From Streptomyces kaniharaensis (lineage in GTDB: Bacteria > Actinomycetota > Actinomycetes > Streptomycetales > Streptomycetaceae), in NCBI RefSeq assembly GCF_009569385.1, contig NZ_WBOF01000002.1, positions 682,001 through 746,000 of the forward strand: a DNA stretch of 64,000 nucleotides, given 5' to 3'. A program made the position numbers and the translations under genes. The notes beneath the pieces were generated by a model that was not told the DNA's origin, searched no databases, and saw nothing but the letters and a program-made list of their open reading frames with translations. Of the stretch, positions 41,480 to 50,949 are shown piece by piece; the first letter of the stretch is position 1; each line of letters opens with the position of its first letter.

Positions 41480-42118
41480 TTGAAAGCCATGGCTGGGAAG
41501 ATCATGTCATTTGGTACCCGTAAGAACTGGGAGCCGAAGACGCTACCGGCCGATCCTGAGGCGACACGCCAGTTGCAAGAATGGCTTGCGGAAGAGGGAT
41601 ACAGCCTCTTCGGCGTGGAGTGCGACTTCCAAGGTGCGGACCTGTCGGGCGGAGATTTTTCGAGCTCGTGGTTCACCCAGGCGGTCCTAGCGGGTGTGCG
41701 GCTTGTGGGAGCGATTTTCTACCGCGCCGACCTTCAGTCAGCGGATCTCACCGATGCGGATCTGACAGGCGCTGACCTCGTCAGGGCGAATCTTGACGGG
41801 GCCGTGCTCCGTTCGGCACGGCTCGACGGTGCCAACATGATCAAAGCTTCACTGCAAGGGGTCGACGCATCGGGAGCGAGCTTCAGAGGAACGCAGATCA
41901 TGGGGGCCTCGCTCTCCGGCGTCGATATGAGGGGAGCAGACTTGACCGACGCGGTCTTGTTTCAGAACACCTTCAAGATCAGCGTCGATGACACTACGGT
42001 GGTGCGTGGCCTGACAGGCTCAGAGCGTGGTGGTGAACCGGGTGGTGTTCGGTGGGGTCGGCTTGCGAATGCGCCGGTCGGTCGCGCTTCCGACGCAGTA
42101 CCGTGGGCCGGTGGATGA
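41480..42118 (+). CDS. Pentapeptide-repeat protein (212 aa)
   Basis: Tandem A(D/N)LxX units run from residue ~50 to ~150 (ADLQSADLTDADLTGADLVR; ANLDGAVLRSARLDGANMIK), predicting a right-handed quadrilateral beta-helix. The start is TTG 41480 (GGGAGAT upstream) or ATG 41489. The last ~40 residues (SERGGEPGGVRWGRLANAPV) look non-native and overlap the next reading, so the C-terminus may be frameshifted. Substrate or target unknown. Confidence 0.7.
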   Translation: MKAMAGKIMSFGTRKNWEPKTLPADPEATRQLQEWLAEEGYSLFGVECDFQGADLSGGDFSSSWFTQAVLAGVRLVGAIFYRADLQSADLTDADLTGADLVRANLDGAVLRSARLDGANMIKASLQGVDASGASFRGTQIMGASLSGVDMRGADLTDAVLFQNTFKISVDDTTVVRGLTGSERGGEPGGVRWGRLANAPVGRASDAVPWAGG

Positions 42119-42140
42119 GATTCCAGTCCCGACGGCGGGT

Positions 42141-42500
42141 ATGACGATCAGCGTTCGGACGCGCCAGGACGTAGTGATCGTCGATCCGGAGCGTTTTGTC
42201 GCTTCGGCCCGTGCGGCGTACCGCGAAGCCTCCCCTGAAATCACCGAGGAGAGAGCGGCCGAGGACATCCGCGATGTCTACGATGCTGTGTGGGCTCTGC
42301 TGGACCGCTTCGGTCGACTCGCAGCCAACGCACCAGGGTCCACCGGACTCCCCGGCCAACGGATTCTGGACCGCCCAGACGGACTCTCACCTGCGGGCGA
42401 GCGCAAGCACATCGTGTTGAACGATCCGCAGCCACTCCAGGACTACGGCTGCTTCATGCCCGAGGAGTACGACCCGTTCGCCATCCCGCCAGGGGCGTGA
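42141..42500 (+). CDS. Hypothetical protein (119 aa)
   Basis: From ATG 42141: MTISVRTRQDVVIVDPERFV, then ARAAYREASPEITEERAAED and a helical stretch (DVYDAVWALLDRFGRLAAN). The C-terminus reads LNDPQPLQDYGCFMPEEYDP. It is soluble and acidic. The N-terminal boundary is uncertain because an upstream frame is open to 42027. Not recognised. Confidence 0.5.
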   Translation: MTISVRTRQDVVIVDPERFVASARAAYREASPEITEERAAEDIRDVYDAVWALLDRFGRLAANAPGSTGLPGQRILDRPDGLSPAGERKHIVLNDPQPLQDYGCFMPEEYDPFAIPPGA

Positions 42501-42644
42501 TGGTGTCCACCGACAGACTGCTCCGAAGATCATCCCTCTGAGAAAATCTCGAACGTTCGTGCTGGCCGCTCGGTGGGCGTAGAAGAACGGGCCTCTTGGT
42601 AGGAGTGCGGTTGTCGAGACCAACCCTCCGGCCCAGGAGGCCCG

Positions 42645-43601
42645 TTGCCGCCCCAGTTCACCATCAACGATGCCTTCGGTGCCACTTCGGCCACTCTGCC
42701 GTGTGACTGCTACGTTCACCAGTACGGAGCGATCGCGACGGGACGGCGGGCACCGCACTACCCGTCCGACATGACGGACGCGGAATGGGCCCAGGTCAGG
42801 GCCTCGATGCCGGTGCCGGCCTGGCTGGAGGGCCGGGGCGGACGCCCCGAGGCTCACTGCCACCGTGAGATGGTCGACGCGGTGCGCTACCTCGTCGACA
42901 ACGGCGCGAAGTGGCGGGCGATGCCCGTCGACCTGCCAGCCCCGCGCAAGGTCTACGACTTCTTCCGCCGCTGGTCACGCCACGGGTATGTGCGCGAGCT
43001 CTACCAGCGACTACGTCGCCTGCAGCGTCAGCGGGAGGGGCGGGCGGCCGAGCCGAGCGCGGGCGTCATGGACGCGCAGTCGGTGGACGGTTCGGAAACC
43101 TGCCCCGCGGCCACGCGTGGGATGGACGGCAACAAGCTCCGCGACGGACGCAAGCGCCACGTCCTGACCGACACCGGCGGCTTGCTGCTGGAGGTCACCG
43201 TGACGCCCGCGAACGTGCACGACTCTGTCGCCGCCCCGGAACTGATCGACGCGTTCATGGCCGAGCCCGGAAGGCTGCTGAAACTGGTCTGGGCGGACAC
43301 CGCCTTCCAGGGCCCGGCCCTGGCGGACGCGTTCGCCGCCCACGGCGTCAGGGTCGAGGTCGTCAAGCGCCCCGACGGGACCAAGGGATTCGTGGTCCTC
43401 GCGCGCAGGTGGACAGTTGAACGCACGCTGGGGTGGCTCTCGCGGGCCCGGCGGCTGAACCGCGACCACGAGCGCCGGCCCGACCACCACGTGCAGATGG
43501 TGTGGTGGGCGGGCCTGATCACCCTGACGCGGAAGCTGGCGAGAGAACGTCTGCACTGGCCGGAGTTCCGCCCCGAGCGGCTGGACCCGCGGCCGGCCTG
43601 A
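42645..43601 (+). CDS. IS5-family transposase, full length (318 aa)
   Basis: TTG 42645 follows CCAGGAGG. HYPSDMTDAEWAQVRASMPV is the usual N-terminal motif. The DDE core shows GVMDAQSVDGSE, LKLVWADTAFQG and TVERTLGWLSRARRLNRDHE (Asp, Asp, Glu with YREK-like context). The frame is complete. I could not find a matching inverted repeat to the right of the gene, and the next gene's frame runs into it, so the right end may be lost. Confidence 0.8.
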   Translation: MPPQFTINDAFGATSATLPCDCYVHQYGAIATGRRAPHYPSDMTDAEWAQVRASMPVPAWLEGRGGRPEAHCHREMVDAVRYLVDNGAKWRAMPVDLPAPRKVYDFFRRWSRHGYVRELYQRLRRLQRQREGRAAEPSAGVMDAQSVDGSETCPAATRGMDGNKLRDGRKRHVLTDTGGLLLEVTVTPANVHDSVAAPELIDAFMAEPGRLLKLVWADTAFQGPALADAFAAHGVRVEVVKRPDGTKGFVVLARRWTVERTLGWLSRARRLNRDHERRPDHHVQMVWWAGLITLTRKLARERLHWPEFRPERLDPRPA

Positions 43602-44109
43602 ACACGCCCCGCTCACGCACGAGCCAGCCACGCGCCTCCAGTGCGTAGGCACGGTGACGCACCTTCTCCACCTCGTTCAACCGCGAGGCGTCCCGCCCCA
43701 GGGCCCGCGTCAGCTCCTGCACCGTGACCGGCCCCGACGCGGCCAGCGTGGTCTCGAAGACCTGCCGATAGGCCCCATACAAAGCGGCGGCGTCCAGCCC
43801 GGCCTGCCATTGCGGCGGCCGGGCATCGTACCCCTCCCGCAGCACCGGGCGCGCAGGCACCGGCCGCTCCACGGGAGCGGGAACCGGGGGCGCGACCACC
43901 GCACGTGACACCTCGTCGCCTTCGTGGATCGGAACCACTCCTTCAGCGAACATGAGCGCGACCTCCGCCCGGGCGATCCGCGCGTGCTCCAGCCGCTGTC
44001 GGGCGGCTTCCGCCTGAACCTCGGCCTCCCGCAACACCTCCAGCCACGAATCCAGATCCTCCTGGGCCCGCGCTTCCCGGACCTCCAGCAACGCGATCAC
44101 CGACGGCAC
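43519..44109 (-). CDS. Coiled-coil/winged-helix protein, 3' end overrun by IS5 (196 aa)
   Basis: GTG 44109 has GGAGG six bases upstream. Residues ~1-60 form a coiled coil (ALLEVREARAQEDLDSWLEV; EAEVQAEAARQRLEHARIAR). Residues ~125-180 look like a winged helix (VTVQELTRALGRDASRLNEV; YALEARGWLVRERGV). The last ~25 residues lie over the IS5 transposase 3' end, so the native C-terminus was probably replaced. Not recognised beyond the folds. Confidence 0.55.
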   Translation of the reverse strand: MPSVIALLEVREARAQEDLDSWLEVLREAEVQAEAARQRLEHARIARAEVALMFAEGVVPIHEGDEVSRAVVAPPVPAPVERPVPARPVLREGYDARPPQWQAGLDAAALYGAYRQVFETTLAASGPVTVQELTRALGRDASRLNEVEKVRHRAYALEARGWLVRERGVFRPAAGPAARGGTPASADVLSPASASG

Positions 44110-44129
44110 ACCGCACCTCCACGACCAAA

Positions 44130-44750
44130 CCAACCCTCCGCTGGCTGCCCGCAGCCGGTCACCCCGACACCACGGCCACCCGAAAGCTGCAGGTCATCGA
44201 GCTACAGGCCGGTTCACCACCACGCTCTCAGTCTTCGGGCCGATTACGGTCTTCAGTGGCGAATCCTCCCAGCAGCTGGCCGGCGCGGAGCTTGAGGCAT
44301 GGATCTCCGAACGGGGTGGGCAGGTCGAAGTGATCGCTCCGAGTCGCCCGTCGCGGTAGGCGGGCACCCTTCCGGAATTCGCGACGTTCAGTGGGTGTTT
44401 GATATGCGCGGATTGCTGCCATGCAGGTCGGGCCCGCGATGTTCGCCGCCGCCGCGCCCTTCCCGTCCGGCGCGCTCTTGCCGGACGGCAGCGGCGGCAG
44501 TGCCAGCGCCGGGAAGGTGTAGCGGCCGTCGCTCTTGGTGGCCAGGCCGGGGATGTCGGTGCGCTCCGGGGCGGTGACGGCCAGCGCGGCGCCGGTGCGG
44601 TACTCGGCGACGGCGTCCTGGACGGTGAGCAGGCCGCAGGCGCGGGCGTTGTCGCGGTTCGCGCCGGTCAGACGGGCCCGGAGCGTCGTCTTGCGCAGTG
44701 CGGCCTGGAGGTGGGGGCGGTGGCGTCGTGGTGGTCGGCGAGGTCGGTGG
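44130..44750. other. Decayed region with no intact gene
   Basis: Only broken readings are seen. On the minus strand a stretch without start codon (GLATKSDGRYTFPALALPPL and neighbours) may be a fragment, but I cannot name it. Confidence 0.35.
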
Positions 44751-44753
44751 AAC

Positions 44754-44999
44754 GGGCGAGGGCCAGGTCCACGTCGAACTGGTCACCGGCGGCCAGCGCC
44801 TGCACCGCTACGAGGACTACCTCGCCGCCCTGGCCGCCTGCGGCGAGTCCGTCGAACCGTACGCCGCCTACCTGCGCTCCCCCACGGCATGCCTCTGCAC
44901 GGCGGTTTCGCTCTGGGCCTCGAACGCTGGACGGCTCCCTCACGCGGGCTGACATCGCACCGCGCTCTTCCCCCGTGACCTGCACCGCCTGACGCCCTG
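44754..44999 (+). pseudogene. C-terminal fragment of a class II Asp/Asn-tRNA synthetase-like gene
   Basis: VELVTGGQRLHRYEDYLAAL then AACGESVEPYAAYL is followed, after a frame change, by GMPLHGGFALGLERW, the motif-3 region of Asp/Asn-RS-type enzymes. LFPRDLHRLTP and a stop follow in a third frame. At least two frameshifts and no N-terminus make it a relic. Confidence 0.65.
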
Positions 45000-45188
45000 A
45001 CGGGCGGCGAGAGGTGGGGCACTTGCCGAGGTACCCCGCCCGCTGAGGGGTCGGTGCGGCGGAGTAGGATGCCGCGATCGCTGTTCGTTGGGGGGCGAAG
45101 CACCGGTTCGGCTATGCCAGAAATGGCCTCTCACGCACGCGATTTCACGTTCCGATGAGTTCCGTCCGAATTCTCCCGTGAGGTTCCG

Positions 45189-46556
45189 TTGCGTATTCAG
45201 CACCGTGGATTCATGACCGTGGCCGCCGCCGCCACGCTGGTGTCCGGCGTGGCCCTCGCCACGGCTCCGGCCGTGTCCGCTGCCCCGGGAACCACCGCGG
45301 CCGCCCAGGGCCCGCAGGCGCCGGCCTCGCCGGTCACCACCACCCTGAACGGCCCCGCCACCGTCAAGGCCGGTGGCGAGCCGGTGGAGCTCACCGCGAC
45401 TCTGAAGAACACTGCCGATCACCAGGTCGACGCGACGACCGGCTTCGTCGTCGCGGGTGTTCGCGGCGACGGCCTCAAGCAGAGCCAGCTCAAGCTGGAG
45501 TACCAGCGGCCCGGCACCACGCAGTGGCAGGACGCCAAGGTGAACAACACCGACGCAGGTGGGGGCGGGGTCTGGGAGCTGGACCAATTCGCCACCCAGC
45601 TTCACCTGGCGAGCGGTGCAGAGACCGCCTACCGGCTGCGCCTCACCGTGGCGGCGGACGCCCCCCTCGTCTCGTTCACGGCGAATCTCGGCGTCGTGGT
45701 GTCGGATCCCGTGCTGCCGCCGGAGCAGCGCATCTCGCAGGCGAACGGCCCGTCCCTGAGGCTGACGATCGCCCCGCTGGTGACGCCAAGCACCCCGGCC
45801 CCCACGCCTGCCGCGCGGCCGGAGGCCAGGCTCGACGGCGTGCCGGCCTCCTTCACAGCGGGGGGCGAGGCGAAGCAGTTCAAGCTGGTCTATACCAACC
45901 GGACCGGCAAGGACCTCCGCGTCCTCCCCACCGTCCTGTTCCAGGGGCAGACCAAGCTCACCGCCGACGTGCTCACGTTCGAGTACGAGACACCGAGCGG
46001 CCGGTGGCAGGAAGGCAGCCCCAGCATCGACTCGGGCCACTCCGGCTGGCTCTACATGACGCGGTGGACGGGCGACAAGGACGCTGACATCCTCAACCTG
46101 CCCAAGGGGGAGACCCGCACGGTCAATGTGCGGCTGTCGTTCACCAAGAACGCGCCCGCCATGGCCGAGTCGCTGTTGCCGGTCGATAGCAGCGAGCCGG
46201 GGCCGGGTGAGAGCGCGAACAGTGGGTTCGGCCCGAAGACCGAGTTTACGGTCGAGGCAGCGGCCGGGACCTCGGCCCCGACGCCGACCGTCACCACTCC
46301 GACACCGGGTGCGCCCTCGGTCACGCCGTCCGCCGTTCCGGTCGTTCCGGTCGCACAGGCCGCCGTGTCGGCGCCGAGCCAGGCGGCGAGTGCTCAGGCG
46401 GTCACGGCCCCGGCCGCCGCGACGGACTCCCAGCTCGCGTCCACCGGCGGCGGTTCGAGCGCCGCGCCGATGGCGATCACCGGAGCCACCGCGATCGCCC
46501 TCGGGGCGGGCGCCCTGGTCGTCGCACGTCGTCGCAAGGGTACGCAGGGCAGCTGA
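45189..46556 (+). CDS. LAxTG cell-wall-anchored surface protein (455 aa)
   Basis: The signal peptide is FMTVAAAATLVSGVALATAP with an Ala-rich cleavage site. Two Ig-like domains follow (about residues 45-190 and 210-355, the second starting RLDGVPASFTAGGEAKQFKL). A Pro/Thr/Ala stalk leads to DSQLASTGGGSS, a hydrophobic helix and VARRRKG: a full sortase signal with LASTG. The start is TTG 45189 behind GTGAGG. It is probably covalently attached to peptidoglycan. Ligand unknown. Confidence 0.8.
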   Translation: MRIQHRGFMTVAAAATLVSGVALATAPAVSAAPGTTAAAQGPQAPASPVTTTLNGPATVKAGGEPVELTATLKNTADHQVDATTGFVVAGVRGDGLKQSQLKLEYQRPGTTQWQDAKVNNTDAGGGGVWELDQFATQLHLASGAETAYRLRLTVAADAPLVSFTANLGVVVSDPVLPPEQRISQANGPSLRLTIAPLVTPSTPAPTPAARPEARLDGVPASFTAGGEAKQFKLVYTNRTGKDLRVLPTVLFQGQTKLTADVLTFEYETPSGRWQEGSPSIDSGHSGWLYMTRWTGDKDADILNLPKGETRTVNVRLSFTKNAPAMAESLLPVDSSEPGPGESANSGFGPKTEFTVEAAAGTSAPTPTVTTPTPGAPSVTPSAVPVVPVAQAAVSAPSQAASAQAVTAPAAATDSQLASTGGGSSAAPMAITGATAIALGAGALVVARRRKGTQGS

Positions 46557-46561
46557 GAGGG

Positions 46562-46607
46562 GAAGGCCGCCCGTTCCCCGACAGGCAGCGGGGGCGGACG
46601 GGCCTTC
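46562..46607. terminator. Imperfect hairpin after the surface-protein gene
   Basis: GAAGGCC..GCCCG pairs with CGGGCCTTC about 30 bases later; the inner stem is imperfect. The position just after the stop fits a terminator. Confidence 0.45.
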
Positions 46608-46698
46608 GTGCGTAGGGTCAGCCCGATGGGGACTGTGAGAGGCGGCATTCACCTCGGTGTCACCGGTTTCGGCAGGCCACCCGGTCTGGCGGGGCGTG

Positions 46699-47133
46699 CT
46701 ACTGCGGGCGGTGGCCGGTGAGCTGCTCCCACCGGTCGAATGCCGCGTCCAGCCCTTGACGCGCACGTGGGATGCGCTTGTCCGATTTCTGACGGGTCTT
46801 CACCTTAGCCAGCCGGTCCCCGGCCTGTTCTTGGCCGGCCGTGTCGGCTTTCGCCTCGCGTAGCTAGGCCTCGGCCTGTGGCACGAGAGCCTGCCGCTCG
46901 AGCCTGGCCATCTTCTCGTCGGCGGCGGCGTTGAACACCGCCACGACAAACCTGCGCACCTCGGCCTCCGGCGTCTCCTCCAGAGAGATGGACACCATCT
47001 GCCGACGGCCGTCTGGAAGCGCCACGTAGACGTGACCGCTTCCGTCCGAGTACTCGTCACGGACCGAGACCTCATGCAGCGGGCACTCGAAGTCGCGACC
47101 ATCCACCTCCACTACCAGCACGTGTTCGTACAA
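46699..47133 (-). pseudogene. Hypothetical gene interrupted by an in-frame amber codon
   Basis: From TTG 47133 the reading MYEHVLVVEVDGRDFECPLH runs 89 codons to TAG at 46866-46864. The same frame stays open afterwards (LREAKADTAGQEQAGDRLAK through DAAFDRWEQLTGHRPQ) to TAG at 46701-46699. The helical character before the stop (KMARLERQALVPQAEA) flows into the helix after it. A single base change from CAG or similar would explain it. The product may be an 89-aa truncation. Family unknown. Confidence 0.55.
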
Positions 47134-47141
47134 CCACAGAC

Positions 47142-47264
47142 TCGGCGATGCTCCTGGGCGCGTTCCGACGGGCCGACGACGGCTGGCAGTTCGCGCCCTC
47201 GGGCCGCGCGGTGACGAACGGTCTGGCCGGGCTGGCCACCGCCTTCGGCGTCGCGGTGGAGTAG
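47142..47264 (+). pseudogene. C-terminal fragment of a TerD-family protein
   Basis: AMLLGAFRRADDGWQFAPSG then AVTNGLAGLATAFGVAVE and a stop follows the TerD C-terminal pattern (GExYRRxxxWKFRAVGQG...GLAGLAxDFGV). Only ~40 codons remain. Confidence 0.6.
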
Positions 47265-47433
47265 CCCACCGGGGACTTGGTCCTCAGGGAGAGGCGTCAT
47301 ACCTGAGGAGGAGACGGCCCCCGTCACACCGCCGGGTCGGCGGGGGTCGGTCGCCTCCTCGGCATACACGTCACATTCGAACGGCTTGGGAGGATGGAAC
47401 GGTAGGAAGATCCGATTCATCCCAGGAGTCCAC

Positions 47434-48204
47434 GTGACGTTCCCCGCAACCGCAGTCCTCACCGGCCGGGCGGCCGCCCGCGCCACCGGTCTCAACAAGG
47501 TCTACGGGGAGGGGGAGACCCGCGTGGTCGCCCTCGACGACGTCAGCGTCACGTTCCCCCAGGGCGAGTTCACCGCCATCATGGGCCCCTCCGGCTCCGG
47601 CAAGTCCACGCTCATGCACTGCATGGCCGGCCTCGACACCGTCTCCTCCGGCTCCTCCACCATCGGCGACACCGAACTCGTCGGCCTGAAGGACAAGCAG
47701 CTCACCCAGCTGCGCCGCGACCACATCGGCTTCATCTTCCAGGCCTTCAACCTGCTCCCCACGCTCACCGCGCTGGAGAACATCACCCTCCCGATGGACA
47801 TCGCCGGCCGCAAGGTCGACAAGGCCTGGCTCGACCGCGTCGTCGACACCGTCGGCCTCTCCGGCCGCCTCAGCCACCGCCCGTCCCAGCTCTCCGGCGG
47901 CCAGCAGCAGCGCGTCGCCTGCGCCCGCGCCCTCGCCGGCAAGCCCGACATCATCTTCGCTGACGAACCCACCGGAAACCTCGACTCCCGCTCCGGCGCC
48001 GAAATCCTCTCCTTCCTCCGCAACTCCGTGCGCGAACTCGGCCAGACCGTCGTCATGGTCACCCACGACCCCGTCGCCGCCTCCTACGCCGACCGCGTCG
48101 TCTTCCTCGCCGACGGCCGCATCGTCGACGAACTGACGGCCCCCACCGCCGACACCGTCCTGGACCGCATGCGCCGCTTCGACGCCAAGGGCCGCACCAG
48201 CTGA
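47434..48204 (+). CDS. ABC transporter ATPase, LolD/MacB type (256 aa)
   Basis: The NBD is complete: Walker A MGPSGSGKSTLMHCMAGLD, Q-loop FIFQAFNLLP, signature LSGGQQQRVACARAL, Walker B DIIFADEPTGNLD and H-loop VMVTHDPVAA. I chose GTG 47434, five bases after AGGAG, over an upstream ATG. The FtsX-like permease follows after 74 bp. This two-gene layout exports peptides, lipoproteins or lipids in other bacteria; the substrate here is unknown. Confidence 0.9.
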   Translation: MTFPATAVLTGRAAARATGLNKVYGEGETRVVALDDVSVTFPQGEFTAIMGPSGSGKSTLMHCMAGLDTVSSGSSTIGDTELVGLKDKQLTQLRRDHIGFIFQAFNLLPTLTALENITLPMDIAGRKVDKAWLDRVVDTVGLSGRLSHRPSQLSGGQQQRVACARALAGKPDIIFADEPTGNLDSRSGAEILSFLRNSVRELGQTVVMVTHDPVAASYADRVVFLADGRIVDELTAPTADTVLDRMRRFDAKGRTS

Positions 48205-48278
48205 CACCCAGGCAGCCCAGCAGCCCCGGAACCCCGAAGCCACCCGCCCACGAGCAACCCCAGGACTGACACCTCCTC

Positions 48279-50888
48279 ATGTTCCGCACCGCACTACGCA
48301 ACGTGCTGGCCCACAAGGGCCGACTGCTGATGACGACGCTCGCCGTCATGCTCGGCACCGCCTTCGTGGCCGGCACGCTCGTCTTCACCGACACGCTCGC
48401 CAGCGCGCTCAGGTCCCAGAACTCCAAGAGCTACACCGACATCGCCGTCACGGTCAGCGACCGGGAGGCCGTCGCCCGCAGCTACGACCACGGCAGCAAG
48501 GCCCACACCGGCCCGACCCTCACCGAGGACACCCGCAAGGCCGTCGCGGCGCTGCCCGGCGTGGCCGACGTGCGCGGGGTGGTCAGCGGCTTCGCCGGCA
48601 TCGCCGACAAGAAGGGCGCGCTGATCGGCAACGGCTTCTCCACCACCGGCACCAACTACGTGCCGGCCGCCGACGGCACCGACCCGCGCTACCCGCTGGT
48701 CGAGGGGCGCGGCCCGAAGAACGCCACCGAGATCGCACTGGACGCCAAAACCGCCGAGAAGGGCGGCTACAAGGTCGGCGACACCGTCCGGGTGGCCGTC
48801 AACGGCCCGGTGATGGAGCTCAAGCTCACCGGCACCCTGCGCACCAACGACCCGCGTGTGGTGGCCGGCGGCTCGCTGGCCGCGTTCGACAGCGCCACCG
48901 CCCAGCAGCTCTACCTGAGCCCGGGCCGCTTCGGCGAGCTGGACGTCAAGGCCAAGCCCGGCACCGACGACTCCGCGCTGCTCGCCGCCGTCAAGCAGAC
49001 CGTCCCGCACGGTGACAACCTCGACGCCAGGACCGGCCGCGAACTGGCCGACAAGCAGGACCGGATGATCCAGCAGGGCACCAAGGGCATAAGCACCGCC
49101 CTGCTGGTCTTCGCGGGCATCGCGCTCTTCGTCGGCATCTTCATCATCGCCAACACCTTCACCATGCTGGTCGCCCAGCGCACCAAGGAACTGGCCCTCC
49201 TCCGCGCCATCGGCGCCAGCCGCAAGCAGATCACCCGCTCCGTCAAGATCGAGGCGGCGCTGGTCGGCCTGACCGCGTCGGTGGCCGGTCTGGTGGCCGG
49301 CATCGGCATCGCCGCCGGGCTCCAGGCACTGCTGAACGGCCCGCTGGAGGCCAACCTGCCGGACGGCCCGCTGGTGATCGCCCCGAGCACCGTCATCGCC
49401 GCGCTCGCGGTCGGCGTGCTGGTGACCCTGGTCGCCGCCTGGCTCCCGGCCCGCCGCGCCTCCCGGATCGCCCCGGTGGCGGCGATGAGCTCGGCCGAGC
49501 AGCCCGCCACCCAGAAGAGCCTGGTGGTCCGCAACACCATCGGCCTGGTGTTCGCCCTGGCCGGCGCGGCCGGGCTGGCCGCGGGTGCGTCGAACAAGGA
49601 GGTCAAGCTGGTCGGGGCGGGCGCGGGCGCGCTGCTGATCGGCGTGTTCGTGCTGACCCCGCTGCTGTCACGGCCGCTGATCGCCCTGTTCGCCCCGCTG
49701 CTGCGCGGGTTGTACGGCACCCCGGGCCGGCTGGCCAAGGAGAACGCGATCCGCAACCCGCGCCGCACCGCCACCACCGCCTCGGCGCTGACCATCGGCG
49801 TCACCCTGATCACCGCGCTGACCGTGGTCGGCGCCTCGGTGAACAAGGCTGTGGACAAGGCGACCGCGAGCGACCTCAAGGCCGACTTCACGGTCACCAT
49901 GCAGAACTACTCGATGCTCTCCCCCGAGGTCGCCGCCCAGATCGCCAAGGCGCCCGGCGTCAGCGCGATGAGCGTGGAGCGCACCGTCCCGGTGACGACG
50001 GGCGGGAACGGCGCGAACGGTTCGCACGGCGCGGACGGCTCGGACGGCCCGGATGGCTCGGACACCGAGTGGCTGACGGCGGTGGACGCCGCGACCATCG
50101 ACCAGCTGGCCACCGTCAAGGTCAAGGAGGGCGCCGCGGACGCCCTCAAGCAGGGCAAGCTGCTGGTCAACTCCGGCTCCGACGGGAGCACCCGCTACAA
50201 GGTCGGCGACACGCTCGCCGTCACCTACCCGGACGGCACCAAGGGCTCGCTGACCGTCGGCGGCGTGCTGGATTCCAGCACCTCGCTGACCGGGATCGTC
50301 GCCCCCGACGCCGTGGTCGGCCCGCACGCGGCACCCGGCACCGGTCCGAACCGGGTCCTGGTGAAGGGCACCGACGGCCCGACCGAGAAGCTGAAGCAGG
50401 CGCTGCGCGACGCGACCGGCGGCAACCCGCTGATCGCCGTCAAGGGCGAGAAGGACATCAAGGCGGAGAACCGCCAGATCGTCACCGGCATCCTGAACAT
50501 GATGTACGGGCTGCTCGGGATGTCCGTGGTGATCGCGGTGCTCGGCGTCGTCAACACCATGGCGATGTCGGTCTTCGAGCGCCGCCGGGAGATCGGCATG
50601 CTGCGGGCGATCGGCCTGGACCGGCTCGGCATCCGCCGGATGGTCCGACTGGAGTCGCTGCTGATCGCGCTGTTCGGCGGGCTGGTCGGCGTCGTCCTCG
50701 GCATCGTGGTCGCCTGGGCGGGCCTGCGCACCCTGGCGGACACCTTCAAGGGCATCACCACCGAGGTACCGCCGCTGCAGATCCTCGGCTTCCTGCTGGC
50801 GGCCGCCGTGGTCGGCCTGGTGGCCGCCCTCTGGCCCGCCTACAAGGCGGCGAAGATGGACATCCTGGGCGCCATCAAGAGCGAGTAG
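48279..50888 (+). CDS. FtsX/MacB-like ABC permease (869 aa)
   Basis: An N-terminal helix (GRLLMTTLAVMLGTAFVAGT) precedes a large extracytoplasmic domain (residues ~40-270). Three FtsX helices lie near 275-400, a second central membrane block near 430-550, a second extracytoplasmic domain (550-735), and three final helices (from GLLGMSVVIAVLGVVNTMAM). The duplicated FtsX module with ~10 helices is typical of actinobacterial exporters. The second exterior domain holds an Asn/Gly/Asp-rich low-complexity insertion (residues ~575-595). Partner of the upstream ATPase. Confidence 0.9.
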   Translation: MFRTALRNVLAHKGRLLMTTLAVMLGTAFVAGTLVFTDTLASALRSQNSKSYTDIAVTVSDREAVARSYDHGSKAHTGPTLTEDTRKAVAALPGVADVRGVVSGFAGIADKKGALIGNGFSTTGTNYVPAADGTDPRYPLVEGRGPKNATEIALDAKTAEKGGYKVGDTVRVAVNGPVMELKLTGTLRTNDPRVVAGGSLAAFDSATAQQLYLSPGRFGELDVKAKPGTDDSALLAAVKQTVPHGDNLDARTGRELADKQDRMIQQGTKGISTALLVFAGIALFVGIFIIANTFTMLVAQRTKELALLRAIGASRKQITRSVKIEAALVGLTASVAGLVAGIGIAAGLQALLNGPLEANLPDGPLVIAPSTVIAALAVGVLVTLVAAWLPARRASRIAPVAAMSSAEQPATQKSLVVRNTIGLVFALAGAAGLAAGASNKEVKLVGAGAGALLIGVFVLTPLLSRPLIALFAPLLRGLYGTPGRLAKENAIRNPRRTATTASALTIGVTLITALTVVGASVNKAVDKATASDLKADFTVTMQNYSMLSPEVAAQIAKAPGVSAMSVERTVPVTTGGNGANGSHGADGSDGPDGSDTEWLTAVDAATIDQLATVKVKEGAADALKQGKLLVNSGSDGSTRYKVGDTLAVTYPDGTKGSLTVGGVLDSSTSLTGIVAPDAVVGPHAAPGTGPNRVLVKGTDGPTEKLKQALRDATGGNPLIAVKGEKDIKAENRQIVTGILNMMYGLLGMSVVIAVLGVVNTMAMSVFERRREIGMLRAIGLDRLGIRRMVRLESLLIALFGGLVGVVLGIVVAWAGLRTLADTFKGITTEVPPLQILGFLLAAAVVGLVAALWPAYKAAKMDILGAIKSE

Positions 50889-50908
50889 GCCCAGGACCGT
50901 ACGAAAGA

Positions 50909-50948
50909 AGCCCCCTGGGGAGGTTCGACCGAACCTCCCCAGGGGGCT
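50909..50948. terminator. Intrinsic terminator after the permease
   Basis: A perfect 18-bp stem (50909-50926 with 50931-50948) closes a GACC loop and is followed by CCTTTG. It lies 21 bp after the permease stop. Confidence 0.85.
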
Positions 50949-50949
50949 C

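Noticed and set aside
42589..43605. Defining full ends for the IS5 element carrying the 42645 transposase
   Set aside because: No inverted-repeat partner to the left-side sequence was found downstream, so the boundaries cannot be supported.
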